Shown: positions 41,401-56,400, numbered from the stretch's first letter. The stretch: 64,000 nt of DNA from Apoderus coryli (GCA_911728435.2 OU452211.1:4774001-4838000); one strand, 5' to 3'. Numbers and translations: made by a program. The notes: generated by a model not told the origin, from the sequence alone.

Positions 41401-44400
41401 TCATCTTTTTGGAAAAGAAAATACACACGCAGGGCCTTGTCTGGCGATAATGGAAGCTGGAGGGTCTCGTTTAGGCAACGCCCGAAGTTTAAAAGCGTAT
41501 ATACACATTGTAAAAATATTATAGAGAGCGATCAAGAAATATGGTACTATTTTATGTGTATCAGGCCAGAAAATGACTTCTCTGCTACCCTGTTAAACAC
41601 TAATTCGAAATGTTGATGATTTAGAATTCGACGTTTGGGAAATCGTCCTCGATATTCCCTAGCAGGACCGATTCCAGCACAAAATCCATAAAAAAATACA
41701 AGGTCGACATATTCAGATGTTTAAAATTGAATCATTGTCAATAATCCAAATAATAAATCCATTTTGTTTGATAAACTTTTCAGCGAATTGGCAGTTCGAT
41801 AATGTTGGAATGCTTGGAATAATAAAAACTCTGTTCAAATTCCAACTAAAGCGTTTAAAGCATTAATCAAAACAGTACATCACACAACTTTTTTATACTA
41901 TTTTTCAAGTCGCAACACGAATAAAATTATCATTTGCAGTGCTTTAATGGCTGTTTTAAATGCCACTGAATTTTTATGTAAAGTAGGTAATTTGAGACAT
42001 TTTCAAAATTAAAGCACTTAGAGCTCTTTGTTCACAAATTACATCTTTTGGAATCATAATATATCTACTGTTAACTTTATCAAAGATTAATGTGCAATCT
42101 TAGGACAAAAATTCCTAACTGTAACTGAGCAACATTTCAAGAACGAATTGCAAAAAAACGACCTCATATTCCATCACCAGAAACTACAAATTTTCAATAG
42201 TATTAAGATATAATTCGGAGTATTATGCAATTTGCGTAACAAAATCAGGAATATATACTTCAATTTTGCAATAAACATTTACGATATTTTCTTTATAACC
42301 TTTATCAGATACCATTTGCTTTTCCCTTTTTTTTATGTGCCCTAGAAAAATACGTTTGTGCCACAATAAAATTTTCAATGCCCCTAAGGCATCAAACTCT
42401 TTTCAGCTATAAAATATATGTTCCCTGGTTGTTGGGGCTTACCATAATAGTAAACTATATACATTTATTTTTACGTAAGCAATTTCCTTCTTTCCTTTTG
42501 ACCTAATCAACTTTCAATGGTGAAGGTAAAGTATTAGAATTAACTGTTTTTTTATGTAGCACAAAATAAAGGCTATTTTCTAAATTTCTAATTAGAAATT
42601 CACTTTATCTAGATTTAGGTGGTGATATTAGCCGCTGGAGTAGTTGATTTGCCTTGTTCTCTAGATGTAAACATAACAATTCATTCATTTTTAAATTTCT
42701 CTATTTTCTTTTTAATTTATTTGCTAAAACGTAAGTCCTCCAGTTATACCCGAAAGGCGAAAGGTTTACATGAAGAATTAAACAAGTGTTATATTCAGAA
42801 TTCAAAATAACATAGATCGTAATTGTATTAGTATTAGTTTACAATCATATTCCCTTTGGAGTTGGGAGTCGTCGCGGCAATAGTATAAGAAAAATAAAAA
42901 CAACTTTCCATAAATGAATCGATATCAGAATTTCTCCCAAACAAAAAGTTTCTCCGTCCTTTGTCTCTCATCTCTCACTCATATTATTTTAACATCGACA
43001 GCAACTTTGTTCCTGGTTCGTACAGTTCCTGAAGTTTCGCAGGAGACAAAAAGAGTGTCGTGTTTTTATTTTGCTTTACACAGAAATGGACAAAACTGAG
43101 TAAAGAAAGTTTTATTATTTTATTATTAGAAAGAAAAGTTATTTATTCTTTTTTGTTTTCGGTAGCCGCGGAAGTTTTTGGATGATGTGGAGAATTTTGA
43201 AGTGACAGAGTTTAAATTATGGCTTTGTTTGTTTTTTATTCAGTGTCAAACATAAATCTTGAATTGGTATATGGGGCATGGGGTTATCAATCTGCCCTAA
43301 TGCTTGAGGGATTACACAGTAGCTTTAAAAAATTTGTAATGTGTAGTTAATCTTACTTATAGGCTTCTGCTCTTTCATGATTAAAGAATCCAAGAAATAT
43401 GTTGGAATGTCTCACCAGTTTCTGCTTCATTTAACCTTCATTCTTTTTGTAGTTGCTTTTCCAGAAAATGAGGGTCTGCCTCCTGTGCTGCTAGATTGTC
43501 CCAGTATTTAAATCAATTTGTTAACATTATGTAACCAATACAACTTCTCAGCTGAGTGCTCAGTGCTAGACTCTCAGAAGTCATTCTCCAGATTGATTTG
43601 TACAGACCTTAGAATCCCTTCAGTTTTTACCTGAAAGACACTAGAGATGCCCGTAGTATCCTGCTCCAATCTTTTTATTGGTTTTGGATTTAAAGATTGC
43701 TAATTGCTGTTGATCCCTTTAAAGTTATTTCTTTATTGAAATTTCGCCACTATGGAGATTTAGAAATAGTACGTTTTCAGTTAGCCATACACAAGACATC
43801 TGATTTTTTATGGCCCCATTCCCAGTTTGCTCCCCAGATCAGATGTCTTGCTTATAAGAGAAAACGAAGTCACATACCTTCCCGTCAAAGCTAGCATGGG
43901 AATGCAAACAGTCCCTGAACCATCTGGCAGCTCAAGAGAACATGATTACTTTGACTTGGGTGCCAGTATATGAAATTATAAACGAAAACGAAGCAGCTGA
44001 CTATCTTGCAAAAGAATGAGCGAACACTTCGTTCTTACGGTCCCATCTTTGTCATTACAAAGGGCTATGTGAATTACATAAATGGGTAAAGGGACAATTA
44101 AAGCCCTACTGGAAGAATATTCCAGCCAAATGAAAAGGTTCATCAGCGAAGCTAAAAAGCTTTTCGAATACATGGAAACGATTTAAGGCGCATTAAAAAC
44201 CTTTTCACAGGACACACAGGACAAATGTTGTTTTTGCGAAGAAGAACCATCCATCTTTAGGGTTTCTCTGTCTTTTAGAATAGCTTCTTCAAGTTGTATG
44301 ATGATCATAGTTTTTTAAAATTTGTCGCATAGGTAAGGTATCATTTCACAATCTCTATTAGGTAGGTAGGTTAAAAATGAGTGGGTCTGCACCGGACCCT

Positions 44401-47400
44401 CCACTGCGACCAGCGACTCTCTATTGTGACCCAACCTCGAGAGATGATGAACAAGAAGTTAATTAAGAGGGTCCCACCATTCTCCAATTATCTCTAAACT
44501 AATAATAACACTCGGCATCTGAAAACCCATGTTTGTCTAAAAACAAATCAAGATTTACTTGCATAACACCCTGGAAAGTGAATGTCCTACGTATTTTTAA
44601 CAAACTCCTGCAAATATCTAATATATTCTTATTATCCTGTAATTATTTTCTAAGTGTCCTAACGACTAACTTCATTTTAAGAGCCAGGCCAAGATATTCA
44701 ATCTCGCAGCGATCCCATTTTTTACTTAATTAGAGCGTGCTTCAATTTCGTTGTTGGAGAAGTTTTTTTCCTGCTCTTTTTTTTTATTCTGTACCTCATT
44801 CCTGCTATGAGTGCTTTGAAACGGTTTCATTAAGGTTGCCTACATGGAAAATTACAGTAGTGGAGAAGGGAAAATTGATAATCAGTTGCGCTCACTAACA
44901 CAATTCGCTCATCTTTTTTATTGTGAGCTATGTGACAAGGGTCACGTTCTCCCTGAAAGGAAATTAAACTGAATTTATGAATCGGCAATCGGTATATTAT
45001 ATATTTAAGATTTATGAGGTTTATTTGCAACGCGTGTTCAATATTTCCAACAAATCTTTGCGAACAGAACTTCAGGTGTTGATAAGATCTAAAATAATTT
45101 TTGGTGTTGTTGCTTAACACAAAATGCTGTAACTCACGAATTAATAGTCGGATTGCTGTCAAATTTAGACACGTATCGTGTGAAGGTTAGTACTAAATAA
45201 AAATCATATGGAAAAAATTCTAGTAACGCCATCTATGTGTCATCCTATGGACTCTTTGAATAACCTAATAGGTACAATGCCAAGTAATATTTTTTTTAAC
45301 AAAACGCATTCGTGCGGGTTCAAAAATCCTCGTTTTCGATTCATGCTTCTTGCTAAATTATTACTTAGCAAGTATTTTTTCGGAAAAATTAGATGCCGTT
45401 ATGATATTACTGGCGAAAAAACAGTTATTGAAGTAATTCATTAGAGAGGAGATATACCTGCAATGAAACGTCGTCTAATCCACAAATTATTTTTATATAT
45501 ATGTTCAAATCAGAACATTTTAAGGGTCATACATGTTTCGAGACTTACAGTCTCATTATCAGTGACTTAATACAACAAATCCATCGAATTTAAACATCTA
45601 TACAATCCAAAACAGATTTATGCTCATGAGATAATATTCCTGAATGTAGGAAATTTGTAGATCTTACCATTTTGTGGGAAAATTTTTACTTATAATTAAC
45701 ACTAAGACTAATAACTTAATTTGTATTATGTGTTTTCATCATTCATGTGTTTTTTCTTACATATCAGCACGAGGTAATTGGAATTATATTATTGTCACAA
45801 TTGTGGAGTAGACAACGTTTCTGCAATTATATTAAATATCTAAATAGTTCAAAATTAGACGAATCTAATTGTCAACAGACTCAATCTGTTCTTTCTCTAA
45901 AAGATACGCATATTCGCAATGATTTAAAATGTGTCGGAAGATATAGATATAGATAGATAGATAGATAAACTTCAAAACAAAATATTTGGGGTATAGGCTG
46001 TAGTGATATTGACAGAGAAACTCTTTTCTGCTTATACCAAGCTTTCGAAAATCATTTTATTTTCTCCCTTCTTCTTTAAATACATTAAATATAGTCAGCA
46101 TAAAAAAAAATGTAAAATAGAAAGAACATGCCGTTCAATTAAGAAAACTATTGTCGTTTGTGTGGGATTTTTAACGTGTAAAAGTGTAATGTTCTAATTT
46201 TTCCAGTAATAATTTTTGAGATACAACTCACTTTGCATATCGAGGTGAGTTTATAATTTGTATAAATTTGTTTATGGAGAAAAAAGTAAGGGGAAAACAA
46301 AGAGAAAGAAATTGAAATTGAGACCTACTGATTATGGTTATTTTTCTAGCCCTGAGGAAGAAAGTAAAATGATTTTCGAGAGCTTGGTATAAGCAGAAAA
46401 GGGTTTCTCTGTCAATATTACTACAACCTATACCCCAAATAATTGTTTCGAAGTTTATCAAATGGACTATGACTTGGTTAATGTAAAGTAAATAATGACA
46501 GTCTTCACACCAACATATTACAGGAACTGCTCTACAAATGCACTGCCCGAAAGTAAAACTAAAAGAAAAAAAGACGCTCTTTCCTGAGCTAATTATATGA
46601 GTGAACTTTGTTATGTTGTGTGATGGGAGTTTCCAAAAAAGTTTTACCATAGCTATTGTTTGCGGAAAGCTGCAGTCCGTTAGCTAAAAAGTTATTTAGT
46701 ACAAAGCTACGTTGTTTTACCCATATTTTGGTTGCTTAATTATTATTACTTTGCTTATGTGAGCTCCAAATAATGCGGTAATATTTATTTTAAAATTAAT
46801 TAATCTAGCGCTGCAAGATTAATAAGTAATCTACTCGTTCTACTCCGAATTTGTCTGCAAATCAAATTTGGATGATCACTCGAGTACACGTGTGGACATA
46901 TATTATAATGAGCTCGCGATTTAGCCAATGGACCTGATCCTAATTAGGAACAAGTGACAACTGACCGATGGTGCCTCAGTAATTATTCTTACATTGATCT
47001 TTGACGTACCACTGTATTGTGTAGATTGAGCTTTTTAGTGGAATGTGAGGTTATTGAGGTGTGTCGATCTATTATGGAAAAACTACATCGTGGTAAAATC
47101 TGAAAATTTTATATATTTGGTACTTCGGTCTACGGGGCCAATTATATATTTTTTGGATTCTACCTGTAATTCTAACGGCAAACTTATTTAAAGTGCAATG
47201 CCATAGAACCAATTATGGTTATTACAATCCTATCAACAGACTGTGCATGTTTGGAAACCTGTACTGTAATGATATGGATCTATTTACTTGCTCTTTGGCT
47301 AGCCTTAAGAAACATGTTAGGCTGAAGTTAAAAAATTAAACATTTTCTGTAATTATAATTATTGTAAAAAAATGACTTAATGTCGTAAATAAACTTATTA

Positions 47401-50400
47401 TTATTATTAACGTAGATTCTCGTAAACATTGCTTCAATAATCATCTGAAGTTTTGCCTTCTGTTATTCGATCTGTGGGTTAAATACTGCGGGAGATGCTA
47501 TAATGACGTAATTACAAATCTTATTTCTTATTTCTAAAAATCACACTAGAACACTAGTACGCACCTACCTTCCAAATTCACTGGAAAAGTTTCTAACTCT
47601 TCTATTTACATCCTCCCAACACCCTGTAGTCAATTGCCTGGTGGCTATATTATGCAACGTCCAAACCGGGGTCCGGTACAACACTGTCCTTAATGTTGTT
47701 GTCAATAACCGAACAGCACCTTTCACTAAATGTCTATCAATCTTCACTTGCATCGGCTTCAAACTAAGCAATCCCGTAGGTAAATCGTTATGAATATTAT
47801 TATTATTAACTAAATTAGTACTTTTACGACTACTGACAGTAAAACTATTATCACGTGATGTATCACCGTTACTAGTATGTATACGGTCTTTTTTCAATAA
47901 TTTAGAACTCTCTACGCCATAACTATTAAACATAAGATCGGTGCTTAATAAATAATTTATATTCGACGACGTATGTACAAAAACGTCACTACGTTTCGGC
48001 CGACGTAAGCTATCATCATCATCCTCATCATTGATCACTCGTTTCGCTCGTCCACTGTCACCATATTCAGTGTGGTTGTGGATGTTGATTGGTCCAGCCG
48101 TGTCGATCCACAACCAAACAAAGTGACCGTCCATCATATTGAGACGTTTCGCTTCTTCGGTTATACGAACAGCACTCTGTTTGTCACTGAGTAGGACAAC
48201 GACACCTCTCGTTGACCTAGATATGTCCGCCAGTTTCCTGTTGACAAGACAAACGAATCACTATAGAAAGAAAATGACATAATAAGTGGTGTAATGCATG
48301 GATTTATTTTTGCATGTAATATGAGAACAGCTTGTCTAGCTGTTAAATGCACCAGAAATTGATCGGTAACCGCGCGGAAATATAGGTGATGTAATAGATT
48401 CATTTCGGAGTTTAAACTTCACTCAATCTATGGATTATACTTGATTATGTGTGTCACACACATCAAATAACGGAACGAAACCGTTTCTGAGATTGACGAG
48501 ATGACGCTTATTTAACCCTTATGGAATCTAAAAATATACAGGGCGGTTCATCCTGAGTAGCCTATTCAAAGTTCTCGGGAACTACAAAAGATATGTTGCT
48601 GAAACTTTGGAATTTACTATTTTAGTAAATTTTTAATAAATATTTTGTGTTATTACAGTATGTTTCGTATTTTCAGTAATACCCCTAGGGTCTTGATAAT
48701 ACCGAGATAAATTTGTCATAGAGAATGCCGAAAGCGTGTTGCTTGATAATAGCCCAAGGCCGCAGGCCGAGGGCTATTATCCTTGAGCAACTCGCTTGAA
48801 GGATTCTCTATGACAAAATTTTGAGTATTTATCAAGGCCCGAGGAGTACTCGATAAGATAATTTTTTACTTTGTAGATATCAAAAATTTGATTGTCAATC
48901 TGACGTTTAATAGTTTTCAATACAAAATGTATTATTCATTTTTATTTAAAACTACAGTTGTGAAAAGTACAATTGGTAAATGTTAAATTGGAAGAAGAGT
49001 TTGTTGAAGTTGACGGATGGTTAATTTCCACTGTTGAAGAAATTCCTCGCATGGTGTTGATTATTTCACCATGGGGTTTTTGGTTAATATTCAAGTACGG
49101 TTTAATTGAATTAGAGCTGCTATGTCCTGTTATTTTTATTAATTGCTGTTCAGGAATTTCTTTATTTGCCACATGGCTAACTGCAGTTGATCTGTTGGAA
49201 TGATTGGATATCTTTTTACACTTAATGTCCAAACCAATAGCTTGCACGGATGATTTGGTGCACATATTAATTGTCTTCTTGCCTAACGGTATATTGTCAA
49301 ACCATGTGTCACTTTCGGATTTCCAGAAACGATTTGGTCTCAAGAATAGGCGACTGGAAGTAATATTTTTCCCCCTTTTGGACAATAATTTATGGAATAA
49401 CCGAACAGGGCATGCACTTTCGTTTGCAATATTTGGAACAAGCCACTTACTATTTGTACAAATTTTCGATCCTCTTTGGCATGTTTTACTGAATATTGGA
49501 TTGTATTCAATTTTGTTGGTTGGCGTTCCATCATTATTTTTCTCAATCGTGAAATAATCTATAAGGCAATCAGCTGGTTCACCACCTCGCCAAGCTAACT
49601 CAACAGCTACAATATGGTAAAAAAAAATTTGTAAACCTTCTGGTGTTCATTCATCCCATAATCCAATGATTCTCGCCAAATCACTTGAACTCAAATTTGA
49701 TGAACTGCATTTTCGTTTATTTGGATCCTGCTGTAATCTTTTACGTTTTGCATTTCTTGCATCTCGCGCATTTTTGAATATCACACTGGTCATTGAAGCA
49801 TTTTTCCTGGAGTAGCCTACTCGTAGTAATCCAAATTGTTTTTACAGTTGCTTCTTTAGATTCAGTTCCATCAGCTTTTCTCATATTTACCGCATAATCT
49901 TTCAATATATTAGCCAAATTATGCAAACTCGTTTCAGCATTCAGTTCGTATTCTCTGGTCGCACAAAACTCGAGAAATATTTTCCATACATATTTTTTTG
50001 ATTTGATTGTATTGTATCTTCGCAACATTTTTAAACCAGTTGCCAGTTTGACGTTTAATTAATTTTTAATAAAAAAAAACACCAAACTGAAAACACCACA
50101 TCATGTAGGGGTATTATCCAGAGGTGATTGGATGAAATTTGACACATGACTTAAAATTAAGTAATATGATTGGTTAATATATTTAGTAAAAAATTATCTA
50201 CAAAAACATAAGCAACAATCATTTCCAAATAGAAAACGTTTCAAATCAATTAACAACTACTGACCCATTAATCTAGGTATTTCTGTACTTGTAAACACTC
50301 TAACTGATTTAATGTCTATAGGTGGATGCAGATTAAGCATTTGTTACAAAAGTTTCCTTGAACTTTGTGCTATACGTGAGTTTGTAGATTATCTGCAACG

Positions 50401-53400
50401 TAGAGAAAGGGCGTGTGGTGTTTTGTCAATGTCCGCGTCGAACTTGGAGAACATTAATTTTCCTTTTAGAAAATACGGTAGAGATAAGCTGCAAAACAAA
50501 TATAATGGAGTGTGTTTTCTTCTGTACGAGATGAAAATGTCTGTGTCAGTTTAATAACTCAGTTAGCTGTTTTTTTTTACTTTGAGTTAAAGCTATGTGT
50601 TTTGGAGTATTACTTTTTAATAGCTACTTCAATTTTTATTATCAATGTCTCTTTCGGTAACAGTAGCCGACTTCCATCCCCCATGCCTCTAAACTAGTCA
50701 AACCTGCGGCAGAATCAATCAAAATTGTCCCAAAGGATCGGCGAAAACAATTCCCTGCTTCCCAAATTGTCGAAGGTTTTTGAAAAGTTGGTCGAGATTC
50801 GTCTAATGACATATCTTAACAGAAAAATATTTGTCTCAATGAACAAATATGGTTTCCTGAAAGCTAACAGGCTCTTGATATTGTGTATATCGACATTTCT
50901 AAGACCTGAGACAGCATCGCACCTTTAAATTGGTTGACAAGTTGGAAAATGTAGGCATCATGGGCGTTAGTTCCTCAGTTACCTCACAGGAAGAGTGTAG
51001 CAGGTTTGAAACGAGCAGGAGTTTAGCGACACACTTTCAGTGCAGTGATGAGAGCCCCAGGAATCTATTTTGGACCCAACTTTGTTTTTGTGTTATATCA
51101 ACGATCTCTATGACGCTCTTCTTAAGGGGAGGATTTTATCGTTAGCGGACGGGGTAAAAACGAGATGCGGAAAATTAAAAAAATAGATCCGAATGATTTC
51201 ACTGAAGTTTCACGAAAATCCGGTGCCATACGAGCGTTATTTGTGTTGTTTACAGTAACTTAAAAGATTCATCTCGGCCCTAAAATGGAATAACCCTTTT
51301 AGGGCCGAGATGAAGATCGTCATGTGACCTATCAAAGATTGAGACGACCTTAGGCATTAGTGGGACCAGCATACATTCAATATTGCATAAACATTTCACT
51401 GTCAAAAAAAATTGTTCGCGTTGGATCCCACACAATTTGTCAATCGCTCAAAAAAAAGCTCGTGTCGATTGGTCGAAAGAAATGCTCAAAAAATACGATC
51501 GCGGTGCTTCGAAACACGTCTATGACATCGTGACAGGTTATGAATCGTGGTTTTACGCGTATGAGTTCGAAAGTAAACAGCAGTCGAGTATGGGTGTTTC
51601 AAGATGAACCAAATCCAACAAAAGTTGTTTGCGCACGAAGCACTTCCAAGCAAATGGTCGCCTGTTTTCTCGGAAAAACTGGACATGTCGCAACCGTACC
51701 ACTAGAACAACGCAGAACAGTCTAGCTGAGTGGTACACAACCATTTGTGTGCCAGTTGTCTTCCAAGAAATCAAACGAACGGCCGAAGACGGATCACTCT
51801 TCACCACGACAATGCGAGCTCTCACACATCGGCTCAAACAACTGCATTTTTGAGCATCCAAAACATCGATTTGTTGAGTCATCTGCCGTATAGTGCTGAC
51901 TTGGCACCGAATGACTTCTTTTTATTCCCGTACGTAAAAAACAAACTGAGAGGCCAACGTTTTTCGACACCTGAAGAAGCGGTTGCTGCATTCATAATGC
52001 ATGTTTTGGAGACACCTCAATCAGAGTGGCAAAAATGCTTCGAAGTTTGGTTCAAACGCATGCAAAAGTGTATAGATCTTCATGGGGAATATTTTCAAAA
52101 ACAATAAAGTGATTTTCGATGATTAATATTTGTTTTGGTTCTCTAATCCCGAAATATAAAAGGCAACTAACTTAAGTTATGGCGTTTTAGAATGGGGTGG
52201 AATATACAAGACTACTACTTATGCACTAATACTAACCCAAAAATCACTTATTTATCTGGGTCTCACAATACTCAATGAACTCCCAACGAAAGTTAGAAGT
52301 CTAAATGAGAGGATGCTTCTTTTAAAAGTAAAGTCTAATTTTATTCAGAATTGAATGACTTGAGAACGCTATATTTCTGATTTAGTAATTTAAGTCATTA
52401 GATAGAGAATATAATACTTTTCAACAGACGATGTGGTTATCCTCGTTTAATACAAATTATACTGAAACGAATTTAATGCATACATAATTGATTAAATAAA
52501 CCATTTAACCTTTTTTTACATTTTTCCTATCTCTATTCCCTTTTTCCATGTTCATTTTCGGAGTTGTATACGTACTAGGTATATCTACAACATACATTTT
52601 ACCCTCACAATGTCCAAGATAAATTTACCCCGTCAAGATATCCGACAAGGGAATTTTATTATTTAGGTTAACCGGAAAAACTTTCCCGTGCTGCGTGCTG
52701 CATGTAACAGAAAAGGGATTCACGTTTTTATTTATTTTTTTTTTTATTATGGAAAAATGGATAAATTTTTAGTTGGCAGTTAGGTGAATTTATAAATAAA
52801 CGTTGCTGACTGCGTGATTTCTAACAATTATACGAAAGGTTGAGACGAACATGTTTCGATACGAATATACAAGGTCTCTCTAATTTAGGTGTTCAAAATT
52901 TGTGAGCGAATTGAGGACGTCTAATCATGAAAAAAACCTAAATTGTAATTTTTTTTAAAAGTCCTTATTTACAAAGATACAGGGTGTTAAAGATGACTGC
53001 CTGAGGACGAAATATTTTCGAAACGTATCAAATGTAGCATATTCATTCACCTAGTTGCTGTGTACTAAGGACCAACATGATGAGCAGCAGCAGCAGATCG
53101 CGAAATACTGACCGTGATGGGGCGTACCATTTACGAGGGTCATCAAATCCCTGAGTTGGAATAATTCATACTCGTTAGCGAGTGAATGACGATTGATTAT
53201 TATGTCCAAAATTTTTGATACAAAAACATGTCACTTAAATTTCACATTGTAATACGGAAGTTCCAACAGATATTCCGACAAAATTTAAAAGAATGTTTGA
53301 GCAAGTTCCGCGATGGTTACTACAAAGTGATTTAGTAAATCTAGAAGTTATAAATGGTCACTTATTTTGTGATGCTAGCCGCTTCTGCTACATCCAATAT

Positions 53401-56400
53401 AACGTATATTTCCCTTAGAAGTCCAACGTAACGTTGAATCTAGTATTTTAAAGAAGAAATTATCTGAAGCTGTACAAAATGCGGTTGACAAGAATAGCAG
53501 TCACCAGAATTCTTCGGAAAGTATATTAACGACGCGTATTGGGAGAGAAATTAAACATCCGGAGAGATTGAGTTACAAATCAACAACCGGAACGAAGGTT
53601 CGTCCTTTCTCGAGGCGAGAGTATGTTATGAATTGTTCACAAGAGATTGCATGGTTTTATATTGTAAACTGTTCACCCAAGACTTTTGAGTTAATTTCGT
53701 GGTTCTAAATTCTTAACAAACCAAATTCTGAAGTGGCCAGGAATATTCTGTCTTCATTTTCGACGTTTCGCTATAAAAAATCATCGCATAATATTCTCTC
53801 CTGATTTTGCAATGAATTTTCTATGGAAAATGTATCATTGCGTTGAAAACTCGCAGCTGAATATAAAATAGCATCCAATATTTCTAAAGCTTTTATTTGT
53901 GTAGACATATTATCATATAACACATTCAAGTTCGGTTTTTCTTTCAGAAATTCCCGAACATAAAATCTACCAAATCTACCTATTAGACGTTGAACGAGCT
54001 TTTCGTAATTTCCAGCTGAACATGGATAACTTTCAATAAGTTTTCTTGCATTAGATTTTTAAACTGTTGCTTTTATCTTCATTTTGAATTTAATTCATCC
54101 TCTTGAATTCTAGGAAATTGACTCCAAATCGCTAACCAATCTTTAATTTCTCCACTAAATTTCTTAGATTCAATGTATATATACTCTTACTTGTAAAGTA
54201 TAAAACCGTTTTGTTATGTCATCGAAAATAGTTTTAAAATCTATTTTATCGTGAAATGTGTCATCGTCTAATATACTGTCAATGGTTTTCGTACTAGCTT
54301 GGCTCAATTATTCAAATATACCTGTTAAACTTCTCATAGTTCCTTGTATTTTGATGGTATTCGGTTTCGATGTCTTCAGTTCTTGGTCAATTTCATCATA
54401 ATATCGATTATGCATATCATTTAGTAATCGTTTAATCACCAAAAGATTTCGAATGGAAAAATTTCACAAATAATCACGTCGCGGGGTCATCAAATAAATC
54501 GTTTCCTACATTCCCTGAATGTAGAATAAGTCGTAAATGTAAATCTTTGTAAAGAACCAAATAAAGAAGATACACAATATCATGGTTTTTCGAGAACTGT
54601 ACTGATTTGAAGCGATATTAAATTTATTTGGAATACCTAGAACGATATTTTTTAAAAAGATACTTTTGAAATTTAGGAAATTAAGTACAAAATTAAATCA
54701 ATCCTGAAACTTTGACCCCCTCTATCTAAGAAATAAAGCTTGTATAAGATTTTCATCTTAAAACATTATTTTCTATAAGCTGTCATGCTACAATAACCCT
54801 GTATATTTGAAGTTGACACTTAAGTTGTATTCTATATTTTGTAAATAATGTTATAATATGTATCATCTTTTATTTCTTCAGCTTCAGCTTCACCTTTACT
54901 CTATTATACAGTAAAATTATTATTATTATTAAACATTTGAAATGAATCGGGAAAAAATGTAGTAAAAATCATTTAAAATTAGGGATATGAAAACAACTTC
55001 CAATAACAACAAGATTTCCGTATAATAAAAATCGTTGATGGTGTGTTTCGTATTTTTTTTCTACTTTTCATTCTACTCACTACATCTTCATTTCCAATTT
55101 TTCTGGATAGCAGTAAGTAATGTAGCGAAAATGATAGATATATTTTCACCAGAGTGTTTCTCCAAAAAAATAACGAATTTCTTGTTGTAGGAGACAAAAA
55201 CTTCTTAAATCCGAGTACAGGAAAAAAACTCTTTCCCGGCTTGCTTTCGACTTTTTATACAGAGTTTTCATTTTAAAACTTACCAACCAGAATAACTCGT
55301 CACAAACATATCGATTTTGCTTTTGAGGGGGAACTTCAAAACAACTATTTGTTGACGAAGAGAGTAATGAGGAGGAGCTTCATCTTGTCTTCTTTCAGCA
55401 TCAAGTTTACGTCTTCATCGGTTTTGTTTTCTACCGACTGGGTTGGGTTGTTGTGTATCTTTTCTAAAACTTTGAAATGGAGGTGCCCCGCCAGGTTTTC
55501 TTCTATAAAAAAGAGGTCCAGAATTCCTGCCCACACATTAATCTTCTCCTCCTTTTTGCATTTCTGTCTTAGCTTATTTATTACATGAAATCTTCAATCT
55601 AGTTTTAAAGTGAGCCATGTATCCGGATCTATTGAAGATATATAAAGTTGTTCCAGGCTTTAAATGGAAGTGAAAATGTCTTATCCCGAGCTGCATCAAG
55701 AAATTCACACTTTTCTGCAAAAGGAAGTTCATGCAAGCTCTAGATACTTTGTCGAACCAGACTTTTTACTAAAACTAGCATTTTTATGTGATATATTAGA
55801 TAAACTAAATGAATCTGCAAGGCAACACATCTTTTAGGAGAAAACTGAAGTTGTGAGATATGTGTGCGCGTTGTCTCTTAAGAATTGCTGTCTCTTTACA
55901 TGAAACACCTTTCGAAGCTCACTGAACGGGTTGGAAAATACTGCGGAAGAAAATATCGAGAAATATTCGTGGATCCAAAATCCATTCCTTTAAAATGAAA
56001 GCTCTGTATATACGAATCTATATACAAATTTTACTAGAAAACTTCTTTAAAATGTTGTTATTTCAACTGATAAAAAGCGTTATTTTATGCTTGAGAGATA
56101 TCTTTTGATCTATTCCAAGATTTAAACTTTAAGGGAGAGATTTAGGAAAACTGTCATATTATAAGATATCCAGTTTATACGAGTTCACGCAAGATGAATT
56201 TTCTCCCTTTATTTGAGGATATTTTGTGTATAGAAAGATTCTAAAGAACGCAAATATATTTCATACCTATTAAAATATGTAAGAAAGATATCGATAAAAT
56301 CCATAATGAATATTCTTGTTCAAAATGCATTAAAACTCTATAATTAAATGTATGAAGTTGTATGTACATTACTGTGGAGCCTCAATTTAATGAGGGAACT

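Larger units (their letters stand above)
36241..47568. other. Receptor intron 3, 11.3 kb
   Basis: Apart from the repeats and LINE pieces listed separately it holds no recognised gene. A less AT-rich patch at 38370-38575 ends in a CACCCTGTATA sequence often seen at ends of small insect elements; its class is unknown. Confidence 0.5.

Noticed and set aside
41342..41524. Open frame of 60 codons in receptor intron 3
   Set aside because: Considered as a missed receptor exon, but exon 3 and exon 4 already join in phase and it is on the opposite strand.
48973..49557. Two plus-strand open frames of 76 and 117 codons
   Set aside because: Both are antisense shadows of the Crypton recombinase, whose catalytic motifs are on the minus strand.
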